The notes under the pieces: generated by a model | Seen by the model: the letters and a program-made list of their open reading frames with translations, nothing else | Databases searched by the model: none | Told to the model about the DNA's origin: nothing | DNA from: Mytilus californianus | Lineage: Eukaryota; Mollusca; Bivalvia; Mytilida; Mytilidae | DNA: 64,000 nt | Assembly: GCF_021869535.1 (NCBI RefSeq) | Contig: NW_026262593.1 | Location: 54,735,318 to 54,799,317, forward strand | Direction of reading: 5' to 3' | Shown: one piece after another, positions 50,170 through 62,374 of the stretch | How the letters are laid out: every line of letters begins with the position of its first letter | Position numbering within the stretch: position 1 is the stretch's first letter | Position numbers and translations under genes: made by a program

Positions 50170-51140
50170 TCTAAAACATTGTATTTCTGGCTCCAGAGAT
50201 CAGATTCATTGGTGTTTAACGCCACTTTCAGTACTTTTTTGCTATTTCGTAGTGGTCAGTTTAAACTATATCAAAGTGACTATTTATTGACTTTCGAATG
50301 TTTTGCACTTTAGTTGTGATGTATTTTATTTTTACTTGTATGACCTTGGTATAATTTTTTTTCTCCATAACTGCTTCACCAGCATGCAATGCAAGAAAAT
50401 ACACCAACAACACAAAAAGCACAAAAAAGAAAAAAAACACGCAAAAAAAAAACAAAAAAACAAAAGAAAACCAAACAAAGCAAATTGAAACAGAACTAAT
50501 AAGAGCACTTAAATATTTCCATAAAGCATGTAAAGTGCAAACTAATATATAATTGCTGAACACTTGCTTTCCCTCTTATATATTCTTCAAGTGAAAGTAT
50601 TTTCGTAGTCATCATGTGAAATACCTTTTTGAAAGTCATTGAAACAGAAAAGGTGTCTTTCAATTTTGATGGATAACCCTATGCCATACTTTATTGTTTA
50701 GGGGCCATCTGAGGCCCGCATCCGGGTTCGATATTTACTCGCTTCCCTTGGTGGTCTTGGGCTGTTTTCTGTTCATTCGTTGGATTGTTGTCTTTTTTAA
50801 TCATTTCCCGTTTCCATTCTCTATTCTATATTCTTGATAAGAATTTAAAGCTTCGGTTTTTTCTTCTAATATAATTTGTTTTGTGTAATTCCAAAGTAAA
50901 ACTTTTTTAATACTTGATTGTCTCACTCATCTGTTTATGAACATATAGTACAAAGAAAGTAGACAGACACACTGTTTCCTTTCTTCCAAGAGTTTTTGTT
51001 AAACATATTTGACGCATGATTATAATTTGAATTTAGGAGAAAACATTTGTGTTGTAAGTTATACAACTTGCTATTCGTCTTAAATTTCTGAAAAAATGAA
51101 CAGTATACAAACGCGTTTTTTCAACGGTATGAACAAAAAA
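50170..51140. other. Spacer between TRIM copies 5 and 6
   Basis: Contains an R4 fragment at 50,690-50,830 and an A-rich low-complexity tract at 50,390-50,475. No gene is visible; the open frame over 50,261-50,563 is low-complexity. Confidence 0.5.
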
Positions 51141-51144
51141 AAAA

Positions 51145-52768
51145 AAACAGTTTGTAACTTTGTATAGAAAGCATTGTCCTAATTTATCACACACAAGAAT
51201 GATGTTGGTTTTACGGTTGTAATGTATTGCTCTGGGTTTTTGAAGTCCATCTTCTTCTGTCAAGATAACTCTTGATTCCTTCCCATCTTGTCCTACACGC
51301 TACGAAAATATTTCCAGAAGCATCGTTGATTATTCCGGTCCGATTTCTAAAAGTCAAATTTCCAACAAACTTTTCCATACAAATCAGTCGAGTAGACAGC
51401 ATCACTTTTGTATGTTGTATAATGAAGTTTGTCATTCAACACAGAGCATTGAACGAATATATCGGTTATTGACAAAGTTGACAAGGCATTACCAGAAAGA
51501 TCAAAGAACTGAATGGTCATGTTGATGAGATTGACGACCAATTGTTCATCTGTACTACATGTAATAATACCGTAGCATTCGTCATTCGTATGCATACTCC
51601 TTTGTACTTTTGATGAGTTTACATCAACAATAACAACTTTCCTCGCAAAAACTAATGTTGTAGCAACTGTGTCTTTATTTATCACTGCAACATCAAAACA
51701 TTGGTTTTCAAGTTGATTAGTTCTGATAAACTTGCCTTCTTGATTCATTATAACTAATCTTTTGTTTTACAATATACAATTCTCCCGTCGTCGAACATAT
51801 TGATACCTGGTATAGGTATGTCGTTGGATGCTCCATCTGGTGTCTGGAAAGAGCGAACATTGGTCAATATTTAACGTTATCTATATTATGAGAAACAGGA
51901 ACGAAAATCAGTCCCTGTTTATCCTTCTTTAGAAGAATGTTCTTTGAGGAAGAAGACCTCAAGTCTAACTTTGCCAATTCTTTTACATCTTTCTGGAACT
52001 TCATAAGTATCGGCGAAAATTCTATGAGAATATCAAAAGTGTTCATTATTTGGTTGGTTTTAAAAGACATCCATTTTTCTTCTTCTTTCTCAACGCTTTT
52101 ATTCCATTCATGTATACCAAGGAAAGCTTGGAAATTCGAGGCGTGTTGCTTAGTTCTTTCTAAGTCACCAGCATTATTATCAGTACTTTTACGCTTTTCT
52201 GAAGGCTTTTCAATAAAACTATTAACATTTCCGTTTTGTTTTTTCTCAATGTTGTCCAATTTATCCAAAAGACCCGTTTCGAGTTTATCTAAATGATAAT
52301 GTATTGCTGCTCGGACATTTTTCACTTCCGAAATGATTTTATTTTTCAGAACTCCAAAACTTGCTCGATTATCAGATTGCTGATAAGTGCATTGATGTCT
52401 TTTGTCTTATTTTATAAATCTGCAAATGCAGCAGACGACTTTATTCCTCCCACTACTGCCAATAATGGCTTCAATTTTTGACAGGTGTCATGTTTCTCTG
52501 TAATGCAAGACACTTAACATGGTTCATTGTGAATAAAACAATAAAAGTGGAATTTTCAGCTGTGAAGTATGCATTTTTGTTTTGCACCATTATATCTCGG
52601 CAGTTTCTTGTAATCTTTTATGGGTATTGTGTTATAGTTCTTTGAAAATTCCATGATGCTATTTTGTCTTTCGCAGTCATTACAAATGGCTTCTTCACAT
52701 TCTGAACACCAAACGGAGGCAGATTTTATTATTTGTCCTACAAATATCACATATCGGTAAGGATGTCG
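51145..52768 (-). pseudogene. TRIM-like B-box/propeller protein (copy 6), decayed
   Basis: Collinear with copy 3. B-box 1 lies at 52,556-52,760 (VWCSECEEAICNDCERQ; its Cys is intact where copy 3 has Tyr), but the initiator ATG context is altered. B-box 2 is frame-broken around 52,500. The coiled coil and linker are open at 51,864-52,325 and keep FQAFLGIHEWNK, lost from copy 3. Propeller segments are at 51,347-51,748 (VVIVDVNSSKVQRSM, QFFDLSGNALSTLS), and the tail is at 51,160-51,263. At least four frame breaks make it a pseudogene. Confidence 0.85.
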
Positions 52769-52779
52769 ATCATTATACA

Positions 52780-55030
52780 TAATCTGTGTTCAGTTAATAC
52801 GAAATACAGTAAAACAAGTTCAGCTCCAAGAAAAAAAAAGATCAGCTGCGTTACCGGATCTTAAAAATAGGAACTTTACGTATGATCTGGGAACTGATTA
52901 TTTATTTATTGACATATATTATAATTTGAATGGAAAAATCGTATTGATGTAGATGATCAATGTAATCAAAAACTTGTAAACCTATCTTAAATTCTCCTGT
53001 AAATCGATTAGTCTGTCTTATCTGTACACTAGAAAGTCAAACACAACGTTGTACAAATGTAACTCTTTATAGATTTCACCGTAAATATTGGATGAAGGCT
53101 TAACTTATAACCCCAATGTGTTTTTAATCTACAGGTCATTCTTAGACGTCATAAGACAAAAGTATAACGAGGAAAACGGACTCCAAGGCAAATTCAAAAA
53201 GAAAAGTCCATGCACATGATAAAAACCGATAAAAATAACGCTATCAACATGATCAATCAAAAGAACACGTTTTAAACGAGATACCCTTAGGATAATTAAG
53301 GTAAAGTTTGGTACCATTTGGCCTAGTCATTTCAGAGGAAATGATTTATAAAGTATATACATAGATACCAGGATAACAACTGTGAACGCTAGAGGTACAT
53401 TCTTCAAAACAATGAAAACAACACGTCATTTATTTCATGCGTCCGAACCGCTTTTCTGGATTTATCTTCACCGGAACGCTCAAAGCCGATTATTTGAAAG
53501 CCAGGATGTAAAAGAACCAAAACAGTAAAAGAGCAATAGTTTCGTTAAGGACATAAAAGGATAGCCAAATCCATCTGAGGTGATATTTGCCTGAGCGAGA
53601 TGAATTCTTATATTCTAATAATTTTTCAAAAAGTTTGGTATAAATCATGTCAGTACCCAAGTTATGACTTCTAGGCTAATGATTCCCACGGGGACTGATA
53701 GTCCACCAGCAGAGGTATCGACCAAATGCTAAAAAAATTAAAACAACAGATTATAAATTGCACGCATCCGAAGCGCTTTTCTTGGTATACCTTCATCGTC
53801 TTTACAATAAAGGAGTTAAATTTTGTTATTTTATTTAATCGGATTTTTTTATACGAGGTCACGGAGGAAAAAAACGAATTTCACCCTCAACATTTAGGTT
53901 CAAGAATTTAATCTATTCTACTAAAAGCAAACCTTGATGACTGACTCTTCCCTGATTTATTTGCCCTGACTTTGAATATAATAGTGCGTGGTCGTCTTTT
54001 ATCTTCATTCCAAAAAGATGTAGAATATCATAAATAGAAATATCCTTAAAGTATTAGTAAGAATTAAACTCATAATTATCATGTATACCCTAAGGGTATC
54101 ATAGCATTCACATTGTCGAAAACAATTATATATACTGAAGCCGACCGCCTACAAGTGCGTGAATGAGAAATCATTGGTGATCTTGTGTTGTTTTTGCTCT
54201 CTGGCCGTCTTGTTGTATATTTTGACGCATTCTAGTTTCCATTCTCTTTTTGAAAGAACATGCTTATTTATAGCAATGTTAGAAGTTCACAGATCACGAG
54301 ATCGATCATTCGTGTTTGTTTTACATTCTAAAGATGCCATATAACTCTCAAGGAGAGTCTCGGTACTAATAGATGTACCGTTAGAAACATTGCGAAGTAA
54401 TCAGCCATCCTATTACCGGCTATCATTATGCATTTTCAATAGGATCTGTAATGCCATTCATAACAAATGTTTATGCCATCAGTTACAGCAGCGTTTGTTT
54501 ATAGTTTGTATTGATATCGCAATACAATGTATATTGCAATCGAGATTTTGTTCTGTGAGTTCTGCTGTATCTGCAGTACCAATAGCCGGTTATAAATTGA
54601 AGATGAGAGTATCTCAAACCAATAAGCCATGTACTACTTTATTCCAAGGAATGAATTCGCATATGTCCGCTTGAATATATAAAACGATGATAGTAATTTG
54701 TAATACAAGCTACAAAGGTCGCGTTATCAAACGTTTTTCATAAAGATATGCAAAGAAACAATGAGAGCCAGCCTTTTTGATTTCTTGTTACACAGCAACT
54801 GGTTGGTAAAGGTCTTCAGTTTTAATAAAAATTAGATCTATTTGACCTATTGGGTGTTATCCACTTAAATTCCTTATCCTTATAATGTTTTTGAACCAAG
54901 CAAGAATTTTACTGCATTTGTTTTAAGAAGGGTACGCAGAAAGACTAAATAACTGCAAAAGATTTAACGAAAATATCACTACAAACTGCAAAGACTAAAT
55001 TTTGTGCTTGACCTTACTGTATATAAATTT
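52780..55030. other. Upstream flank of TRIM copy 6 and non-coding sequence
   Basis: 52,790-52,940 matches the upstream flank of TRIM copy 3. R5 copies lie at 53,435-53,500 and 53,757-53,800, a reversed R2 tail near 53,170-53,205, and a short R4 piece at 54,175-54,255. No convincing gene. Confidence 0.5.
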
Positions 55031-55033
55031 ACA

Positions 55034-55545
55034 AGACTTGATATAATCTCGACAGTACTTAAATGTACTCGATCGTGGACTCGACTTTCCTTTATAAGTC
55101 TGATTGAGTACTTGATGATCTTGGTATAGTCTGAATATGGTCTCGACAATGCTTGACTAGTCTTGAGAGACTCGACTCAGTCTCTACCAATCTCGACTCA
55201 GTTTCGATCAGTTTTGACTATAAATTTAGTCAAAAGATTTGAAAAAAGTTATACAATTTTTTTTAAAGGTGACTATCTGAATTTAGTGTGAACTTAAAAT
55301 TCTAGCTTTTTTAACCTATTAATCAAATACTTAAATTTGACAGCCATAAACCAAAAAAAAAAAAACTGGCATTTTCTAAGATCAATATTTAATTGAGATA
55401 GCTATAGAATGATATGGAAATCCTAGTTGATTTAAAAAGTGATAGCATCTGAATTAAGCATCAAATGAAAATTCTGGCTTTTTTTAGCTTTAAGTTAAAT
55501 CCTTAAAGGACAAGGTACAATAAGGGCCATTTTTGGCCCCCCTCT
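55034..55545 (+). repeat. Left arm of a large inverted repeat
   Basis: Matches the reverse complement of about 62,375-62,847. Shared blocks are ATAATCTCGACAGTACTTA at the outer side, AAGTCKGATTGAGTACTTGA, a CTCGACTCAGTCT-rich part, and AAAGGACAAGGTAC at the inner side. One inner piece (55,367-55,400) is oriented the other way, so the arm is rearranged. It also holds a direct repeat of about 75 bp (units at about 55,270 and 55,440, each with AAAATTCT-GCTTTTTT). Confidence 0.65.
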
Positions 55546-55549
55546 TCAA

Positions 55550-56440
55550 ATGAATTGAATTTTATAATTCCAATAGACTAAATATAGAAGCATAAACAAA
55601 TTACAATGTGTCAAAGAGAAAACAACTTGACCAAAGAGTAACAAACAGTCAAACATGTATAGCTTACTAGGTTAAGTATATATTACGCAAAAACGGGTAA
55701 AAGCATCTTAAGATATAGTCTAATATGGATAACAACATGCACGCCATTGGTGAAAATCTGTGAAAAAATACTGCTAAAAGACAAAACTTAGAGTCTGAAT
55801 TTAAACTGTAGGATGTCCATATTAAAAGCGAAGGTAATTTGATAAACCTATCATATTGCATAATCATATATCAACCACATAATAGTGACACTCCATATAA
55901 TATATATGTACGTATTACCACACAAAATGTGTAATCTCCAAAGTGACCAAAGTCTTATTTATTAAAGACACATAACACCACACGTCAATCAGTTCCAAGG
56001 AGATAAAAATTTAACCAGATCTGCTGACAAGGTGCACCAAGCTATTTTTTATTTCAATATAATTGTCGTTCATTATTTAGATTTCTATACTGTTTTATGT
56101 AGAGTATGTTCAGTAAGAGCAAAATGACTGAAACCTAAACTATGACTAAAACTCACATGGATCGAACCCCTGCCATGTGACTCAAATGTGTACAAACATA
56201 TTCTTATTCTTAATTAGTGAGCCAATAATTAACAGTAAAGTATGTACCATCAGCGAGAAAAAAAAGTATTTAACATTAAAAGCTAATAGAATTTTGCAAG
56301 ACAAGAACAATAATCGTATGCTGAAGTCCGCAAAATAGTTTGTTTAGACAACAATCATAAAAAACCCACCCCCTTTTAAATAAATTCACTATATCAATGC
56401 ATTTGCATCTTAACCTCTGTCAATAAATATAAGTGTAAGA
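55550..56440. other. Non-coding flank of the transposase gene
   Basis: No protein-like frame. 56,143-56,182 forms a hairpin (CACATGG pairing with CCATGTG) whose loop on the minus strand carries GGTTCGATCC, an RNA polymerase III B-box match; it may be a SINE head, but no clear A-box is seen. Confidence 0.35.
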
Positions 56441-56443
56441 GAG

Positions 56444-58689
56444 TCACTCCTGAATGAAAACGTCACTATCAGAATTGGAATCTGCTTCAAGTGGCACATC
56501 TTTTACATTCAAAATTGAATCCGCATATTTACACGAGCTTTGTGTCTCTAGTTCCCACCTGCTATAACCAAGGTACCACATTGTAGATGCAATATGCGCA
56601 CAACAACCGATCACCCGGGCGCCAATTTTACAGGTGCAATACCAGCCGTTGACTTCATCTCCACTTAATTCAATCCATAAACTGTACACTCTTGAGGACG
56701 AATGTCTGGATGTTAGTTTTACTCATAATAGATTAGGGCGGTCACGGCAAGTCTGGAGCATGTAATTGTCATCAGATAGATGGCTTTTTGTATATCTTGA
56801 GGCCTGCTTTAGTTGATATACTCCCATTGTTATATCTCTGATTTGTTGGAGAGTAATTTTAGGACATCTATTTTCCGTGCCATTTACTTCAGAATAGATT
56901 TGCTCTAAAAGATTTAATTTTTGAGATATAAATCAAAAACTGCATTTGACCCTTATGTTCTATTTTTAGCCATGGCAGCCATGTTTGTCGATGGATACAA
57001 ACTTCGGATACAATTTATAAACAAGATACCCTAAGAAACATTTAGTTAAAGTTTGAAGGTATTTGGCCCAGTAGTTTCAGAGGAGAAGATTTTTTAAATA
57101 GTTTACGACGACAGACGACGACAGACGACGGACGACGACGGACGCCAAGTGATGGCATAAGCTCACATTTAATTCAATTAAAGTTTGAAGGTAATTGGCC
57201 CAGTAGTTTCAGAGGAGAAGATGTTTAAATGTTAACAAACTTGATGAACAAATTGTGTAAAATTGTCTTTAAAGGGCAATAACTCCTTAAGAGGTCAATT
57301 GCCAATTATGGTCATATTAACTTTTTTGTAGATCTTACTTTGCTGATCATTATTGCTGCTTACAGTTTATATATATCTATAATAATATTCAAAATAATAA
57401 CAAAAAACTGCAAAATTTTGTTAAAACTACAAATTCGGTGGCAGCAACCCAACAATGGGTTGTTCGATTCGTCTGAAAATTTCAGAGCTGATAGATCTTG
57501 ACCAATTGAACAATTTTTTCCCCTGTCAGATTTGCTCTAAAAGCTTTAGTTTTTGAGATATAAACCAAAAACTGCATTTGACCCCTATGTTCTATTTTTA
57601 GCCATGGCGGCCATGTTTGTCGATGGGTCAAAACTTCGGATACAATTTATAAACTAGATACCCTAAGAAACATTTAGTTAAAGTTTGAAGGTATTTGGTC
57701 CAGTAGTTTCAGAGGAGAAGATTTTTTAAATAGTTTACGACGACAGACGACGACAGACGACGGACGACGACGGACGCCAAGTGATGGCATAAGATCACAT
57801 GGGGCCCTTCGGGCCCCGGTGAGCTAAAAATGAAGGAACATAATTTTTGATAAGAGATTCCCGTGCTGAGTGTACGGATCGCCGTATATTATAGGACTTA
57901 AGGCTGAAAAGAGTTCCCAAGATTGAGTTTGATAATCCAGTGCGTAGTTTGACCAGGAGAATAGCTAGACATGTTCTTATTGAACGTACTTCAGAGTTTC
58001 TCAAGTCTGTAACGTGTGTAGCGACAACGTCAAACTGTTGTTTGGTTAGTCCAGTGAGATTAACAAAATCGTCATCTGACATTGATATCTGAACATCAAA
58101 ATTAAGTTTTCCGACATCTTTTAACATTGACCTGGTTGTATCTAACAAGTCGTTTATATCCGTGCGATTGAAGAATGTCTACGGAGAAGTATGCTTTAAT
58201 GCTTTTAAAGCCTCTTGCTTGAAGTATTTTCTAATAAGGTGATCAGAACAACACATACTGTTCGTGGAAATAAAGATGACCTTGTCTATAAATGTTTGTG
58301 TCTTAGCCTCATTTGAAACAACAATAAGTTTATGCCTATTTGAATTTTCCTTTTTACAAACAATACACCTACGGTGCGATTTTGTGGTACAACATATTGG
58401 GGGTTGTATATTTTTTGGACAAAGAACGCCTCCAGAGCTTGGTTGGTTTTTTTCATTGCTTTTAATATTTTCTGCAGCAGTCACATTGTTGAATAATTTG
58501 TTCGCCTGAATTTCTCGTTGGATTCGTGTTCTTCATTTTAAGCAAATTGTGTCATGTTCGTACACATGTCTCTTTAAAATGGACTCTACATAGTTCCGCA
58601 ATCCAGAATTAAATATTGCTCGTCGATTTGTCTCTTTTAAATGCGTTTTCATACATATAATGCAACTGAAATTGCGTTGGGTAGACATC
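56444..58689 (-). pseudogene. DDE-type transposase gene with SWIM zinc finger, core replaced by repeats
   Basis: Reads leftwards from an ATG at about 58,689. The N-terminus is zinc-finger-like (FSCIICMKTHL, HDTICLK) and then CIVCKK, CCSDHLIRKYF. A helix-turn-helix like that of Tnp_4 transposases follows (LTGLTKQQFDVV, IRTCLAILLVKLRTGLSNSI; 57,830-58,148). The C-terminal part (56,444-56,930) has ITLQQIRDITMGVYQLK and a SWIM zinc finger WYCTCKIGARVIGCCAHIAS (CxC...CxH). In-frame stops are TGA after TICLK, TAG after KHTSP and TGA after RPNLL. The catalytic DDE region expected between HTH and tail is absent; 56,896-57,830 is repeat DNA instead. Probably a dead transposon. Confidence 0.75.
56896..57830 (+). 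repeat. Tandem dispersed repeats replacing the transposase core
   Basis: Two copies of about 265 bp (56,896-57,161 and 57,528-57,793) share AGATTTGCTCTAAAAG, TTTTTAGCCATGGC, TACCCTAAGAAACATTTAG and a GACGACAGACGACG tract. A third partial copy lies at 57,175-57,232. The right copy ends in a hairpin, GGGGCCC-TTC-GGGCCCC, at about 57,802-57,818, followed by GGTGAGCTAAAAATG. This unit is common in bivalve DNA as far as I recall. Confidence 0.8.
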
Positions 58690-58699
58690 CTCACAGCAT

Positions 58700-60400
58700 T
58701 ACCTAAAAATGAAAATGAATGAGAAATTATCTTAATTATTCAATCAAAAATCATTTATTCTTATTTAACCTTTATTTTCAGTTATTTATCTTATTGTAAA
58801 CACCAATGCAACCAACAGGAGCAAATTCAGCCATTTAAAAAAAAGGGGGTGGGGTGGGTTCAAACCATATGCCCCCATTCAAATGCATTAATCGTGCAAT
58901 ACAAAGGGGTGGGTCCAACCCCCGAACTCCCCCCCCCCCCCCCTTGGATCCTCCACTGAACAATATCTTCTGCCATATACCCCTAACAGTAATTAAATGT
59001 ATCTATACACTTGTACACAAGTTGATGAAGAGAACGTCATACTATTAAACGGCGGCGGTAGTATGAATATTCAAAGTATTGACAAACGGTTAAAAGCTGT
59101 CCGAAAAATTGTATTGTGTGGGGTATGATATGCTGTATAAGACCAATTTTATAGTGTCTAGTATGCAATACGAGATGCATCTTGATGCAGTAAATTTTTA
59201 AACATGCGGTATCAGTCTTGGGACATTTGTGATGTTCGAATGGTGGCTCTCATTGACATGAACCCAACATTAATTTTTCTTATATAATTTTTTTTGTTCA
59301 TCTTTTCAATAGCAGACCACCTTCAATGCCAAGTTATTTCAATCCAGCGGACACTTGTGCTCATTGTATGGTCTTCTTCCGAGAATACCCTTACAAGCTG
59401 TTTTGTTTAATATACATAGAAATAAAAAGTAATCTTGTATATATTTACTATTCCTTATGTTTCTTCATTCTTATCAATATCAATTCTGTAACCCCTTATG
59501 TATGTACCTAAAATAGATATCGAAATATATTTGTAATATATGATGAGCAGCTGCAAAATTATTTATCTTTATTAAACGGCCTTAAAAGGCTACATTCGCT
59601 TATCTTGTAAAATATATATTAAGGAGGCATTGGCTACAGACGTGTATTTCAAATTCTGAATTATAATACCATTGATAAAAACGTGATTTAAGAGTACAAA
59701 AGTCATGCTGCTGATATCGAAATTATACGGAGCCAAAATGAAATATGAGAAAATGTTCATAAATCAAAACTTATTTAGTATTATAAATTTCTAATGATAT
59801 ATAACAAAATAACTATACCATTTTCGAGAACAGGCACAAGAACGTCCATGAATTTCATTATTTGGTGTCCATGGTTTACATAATCAGGATGACAGTTTTA
59901 TATCTGTAAATAAGACAGAAAAATATATATTATATTAAACCTTGCGCATCAGGTCGTCCAAGCATTTTGTGTAACCTTTAATTATGTTATGATACATATT
60001 TTTTTACCATTTTTACTTTAAAAATCAAGAACCGGAAAATCTTTTTGTTAAAACATATTACTGTTATCTGTTGACACAAGTGAAACCTTAAGAAAATTCG
60101 TGTCTGTCTGAAACAACTATATATAAAATCTATATAAAGGAACTCCCTTTAATATTATTTCTTCAAATGACTTCTATTCTACTTCTCTTATTGAAAAAAT
60201 GATTCCAAAGGCAAAAAAAATTGAATGAGGCTCGAACTTTGAATAAAATCATGTGACATCCCATTGAAATGATTAAAACTTTATGTTTAGAAATCACACT
60301 AAATTGCTGGCTATGATATCAGTAACTCGAACAGTTTTCTGCTTTTCTTTCTCCTTGAAATAAGATAAAATGATACTTGTAAAACAAAATTGAAAATATT
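58700..60400. other. Non-coding stretch; G/C-run tract
   Basis: 58,840-58,965 contains GGGGGTGGGGTGGGTT and a C-run of 15-17, a length-unstable tract. The remaining sequence shows no gene. Confidence 0.4.
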
Positions 60401-60404
60401 ATTT

Positions 60405-60477
60405 CCTTGTCTATGATGAGACTCGAACGTTAGACGCCATGACAAAATGCAAAAGCGTTACCACTGCACTATCCCGC
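60405..60477 (-). repeat. tRNA-like sequence (tRNA pseudogene or SINE head)
   Basis: On the minus strand it starts GCGGGATAGTGCAGTGGTAA, which contains an A-box-like TAGTGCAGTGG, and 30-odd bases later has ACGTTCGAGTC, a good B-box. Spacing suits a tRNA, but the 3' side lacks the ATCCCGC needed to close the acceptor stem and the T-stem pairs poorly. A second B-box-like GAGGCTCGAAC occurs at about 60,227. Confidence 0.4.
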
Positions 60478-60479
60478 AA

Positions 60480-62040
60480 TGGTGGTAAGTCGTGCACTTA
60501 AGGACATTTTTTATTTTATTTTTCTGTAGACTTAGCTTTGTTTTACTGTGTATTGGTTACCGCTAATTGTTTTTCGGTCACTGAATGTACGATGTTGTTC
60601 CATACTGGAGCGGCTGACCCGGTTTGTTTACATTCAAATTCTAATGACTTCAAAACCACGTGACACATTGAATCGTTATATCCAATCAAATTGCTCTACT
60701 GTCAATTAGGTGATTTTTTAGTACAAGGCAATTATATAATTTGTTTGTATGATATTGCTTTGAAATAGTTTGCAATAAATTGGGGGTTTATTCAATAGGA
60801 AACCTCATTATTAGCCATGAAATTTGACATCAATGGAATTTCATATGAATATTTACTTATGGTCAGAATATCGATCTCTTTACATTGAACCAAAAAAAAA
60901 TTTTATGAAAAATATATGTATATTGTTTTTTATTAACCTACTCTATATTCCTGAACAAAAATATGGCATGCTTATCGTTTGTTTCCCAAAGTTTTTCTTT
61001 CAATTTGGATGGGTTTTTTTTTCACGGGAAAATCGCGTAAGACGTAAGGTGCTTGCCATTTTGAAATTCTTAAAAATACGATTTGCTTGGCCTGTTTGGT
61101 CTGCCATTAAGATTGATGACGCTTAATGGAATGTAAACAAAGCAATGGAGGCCGGAAGAGGGATTTTCTGAAGTTCTGGAATGTGTTTAGGCATTCGGAA
61201 GTCAGGTTTGAAACGGCACTTAGAAAATTGGCATTTTTGTACAATACTTTAGAATAACAATGAAAACATATCTTTAAAAAAAATTTTATTTAGAAGAGTA
61301 GAAAAAATGTATTCTGCACTTATTTTGTACGCTGGTATTAGCGTAGTGACGTCAATGAGGAGTCTTTCCATGTGATAAGTACAATAACAAAATCCGAACG
61401 AACCAACATGATGACCGATTATAAACTACGGTAGGATACGTTGTCGACCCATATAGATTTACTTAAAACGACATACTAATCACTACTGCTTTTTTTTTCA
61501 TTTGTTATTTTTCTCAGCTTATTCTATTTGTAAACGAAATTATCTGGGAATTATATACTTTTTACTTGTTTTTTTTATGTTAGCTCATTAGAAAAATCTC
61601 CGGTTAATAATAAGCAAAACTAGTTGATTTCGGCGGTAGTCTATTTTTCAAAGTAGTCTGCAACCGGACCGATATTTTGTCCCGAATTATCACCTTATTT
61701 TGTACTTGAAACGAAATATTATTTAATTATTCAAACTCTTTGTTGCTTTAATTTATATCGTGACTCAACCGGAGGGACAAATGAAAATGGCTGTTTATCG
61801 TGTTAGCCAAATGCATACGTTTTCACCATATAGTTGTTGATCAAAATTGATTAAACAAAATCCAGATTGATAAAAAGAAAAAAAATACAATTTAAAGAAT
61901 GATTGCAAAATCTCAAAACTAAAAACCTCACTTTTGGAAATATTCTTGATGTAGTTGATGGTGTCTGGTAATCACAGCCGAATGCGGAGATTTTTAGCCA
62001 TTTCTCCGATTCCGCTCCGATATTACTATTACGGCGAAGT
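60480..62040. other. Non-coding stretch inside the inverted-repeat region
   Basis: A 100-codon open frame at 60,824-61,126 translates to low-complexity hydrophobic text and I do not call it. Nothing else is recognised. Confidence 0.4.
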
Positions 62041-62073
62041 TGTTTTTTAGGATTGGTTTTTTTTTCATATTTG

Positions 62074-62182
62074 AAGGCCTCCGCCAACGTGAGCCAATAG
62101 TTTCTTTTCTTTATCAGAAAATCCCGTTTGAATGCTATCTTTGTCACCATTCTTTTCTGTGGCTCACGTTGGCGGAGGCCTT
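62074..62182. repeat. Perfect 23-bp inverted repeat (stem-loop)
   Basis: The arm at 62,074-62,096 (AAGGCCTCCGCCAACGTGAG plus CCA) is exactly complementary to 62,160-62,182, with a 63-base spacer. The arms are much more GC-rich than their surroundings. Open frames over it on both strands share the text LRQREP only because of the symmetry. Confidence 0.9.
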
Positions 62183-62374
62183 TAAAAACAATGAATTTCG
62201 GTCCAAAAATCAACATTTTGCTATCTTTTGACGTAATCAGATCACTTTAAGCAACCCAAAATCAGGTTTCTGCTTTACCAAAAATTAAAATCCGCATAAG
62301 CTACCTAAGAACAGATATATGCCAATTATTTCCGATAATAATTTCGTTTATTTCATAAAAAAAAGATTTGACAA

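Noticed and set aside
50261-50563. 100-codon minus-strand frame rich in Phe and Val
   Set aside because: It is an A-rich low-complexity tract read on the other strand.
61851-62231. Overlapping open frames on both strands with similar peptide segments
   Set aside because: The similarity is due to the perfect 23-bp inverted repeat; no coding evidence.
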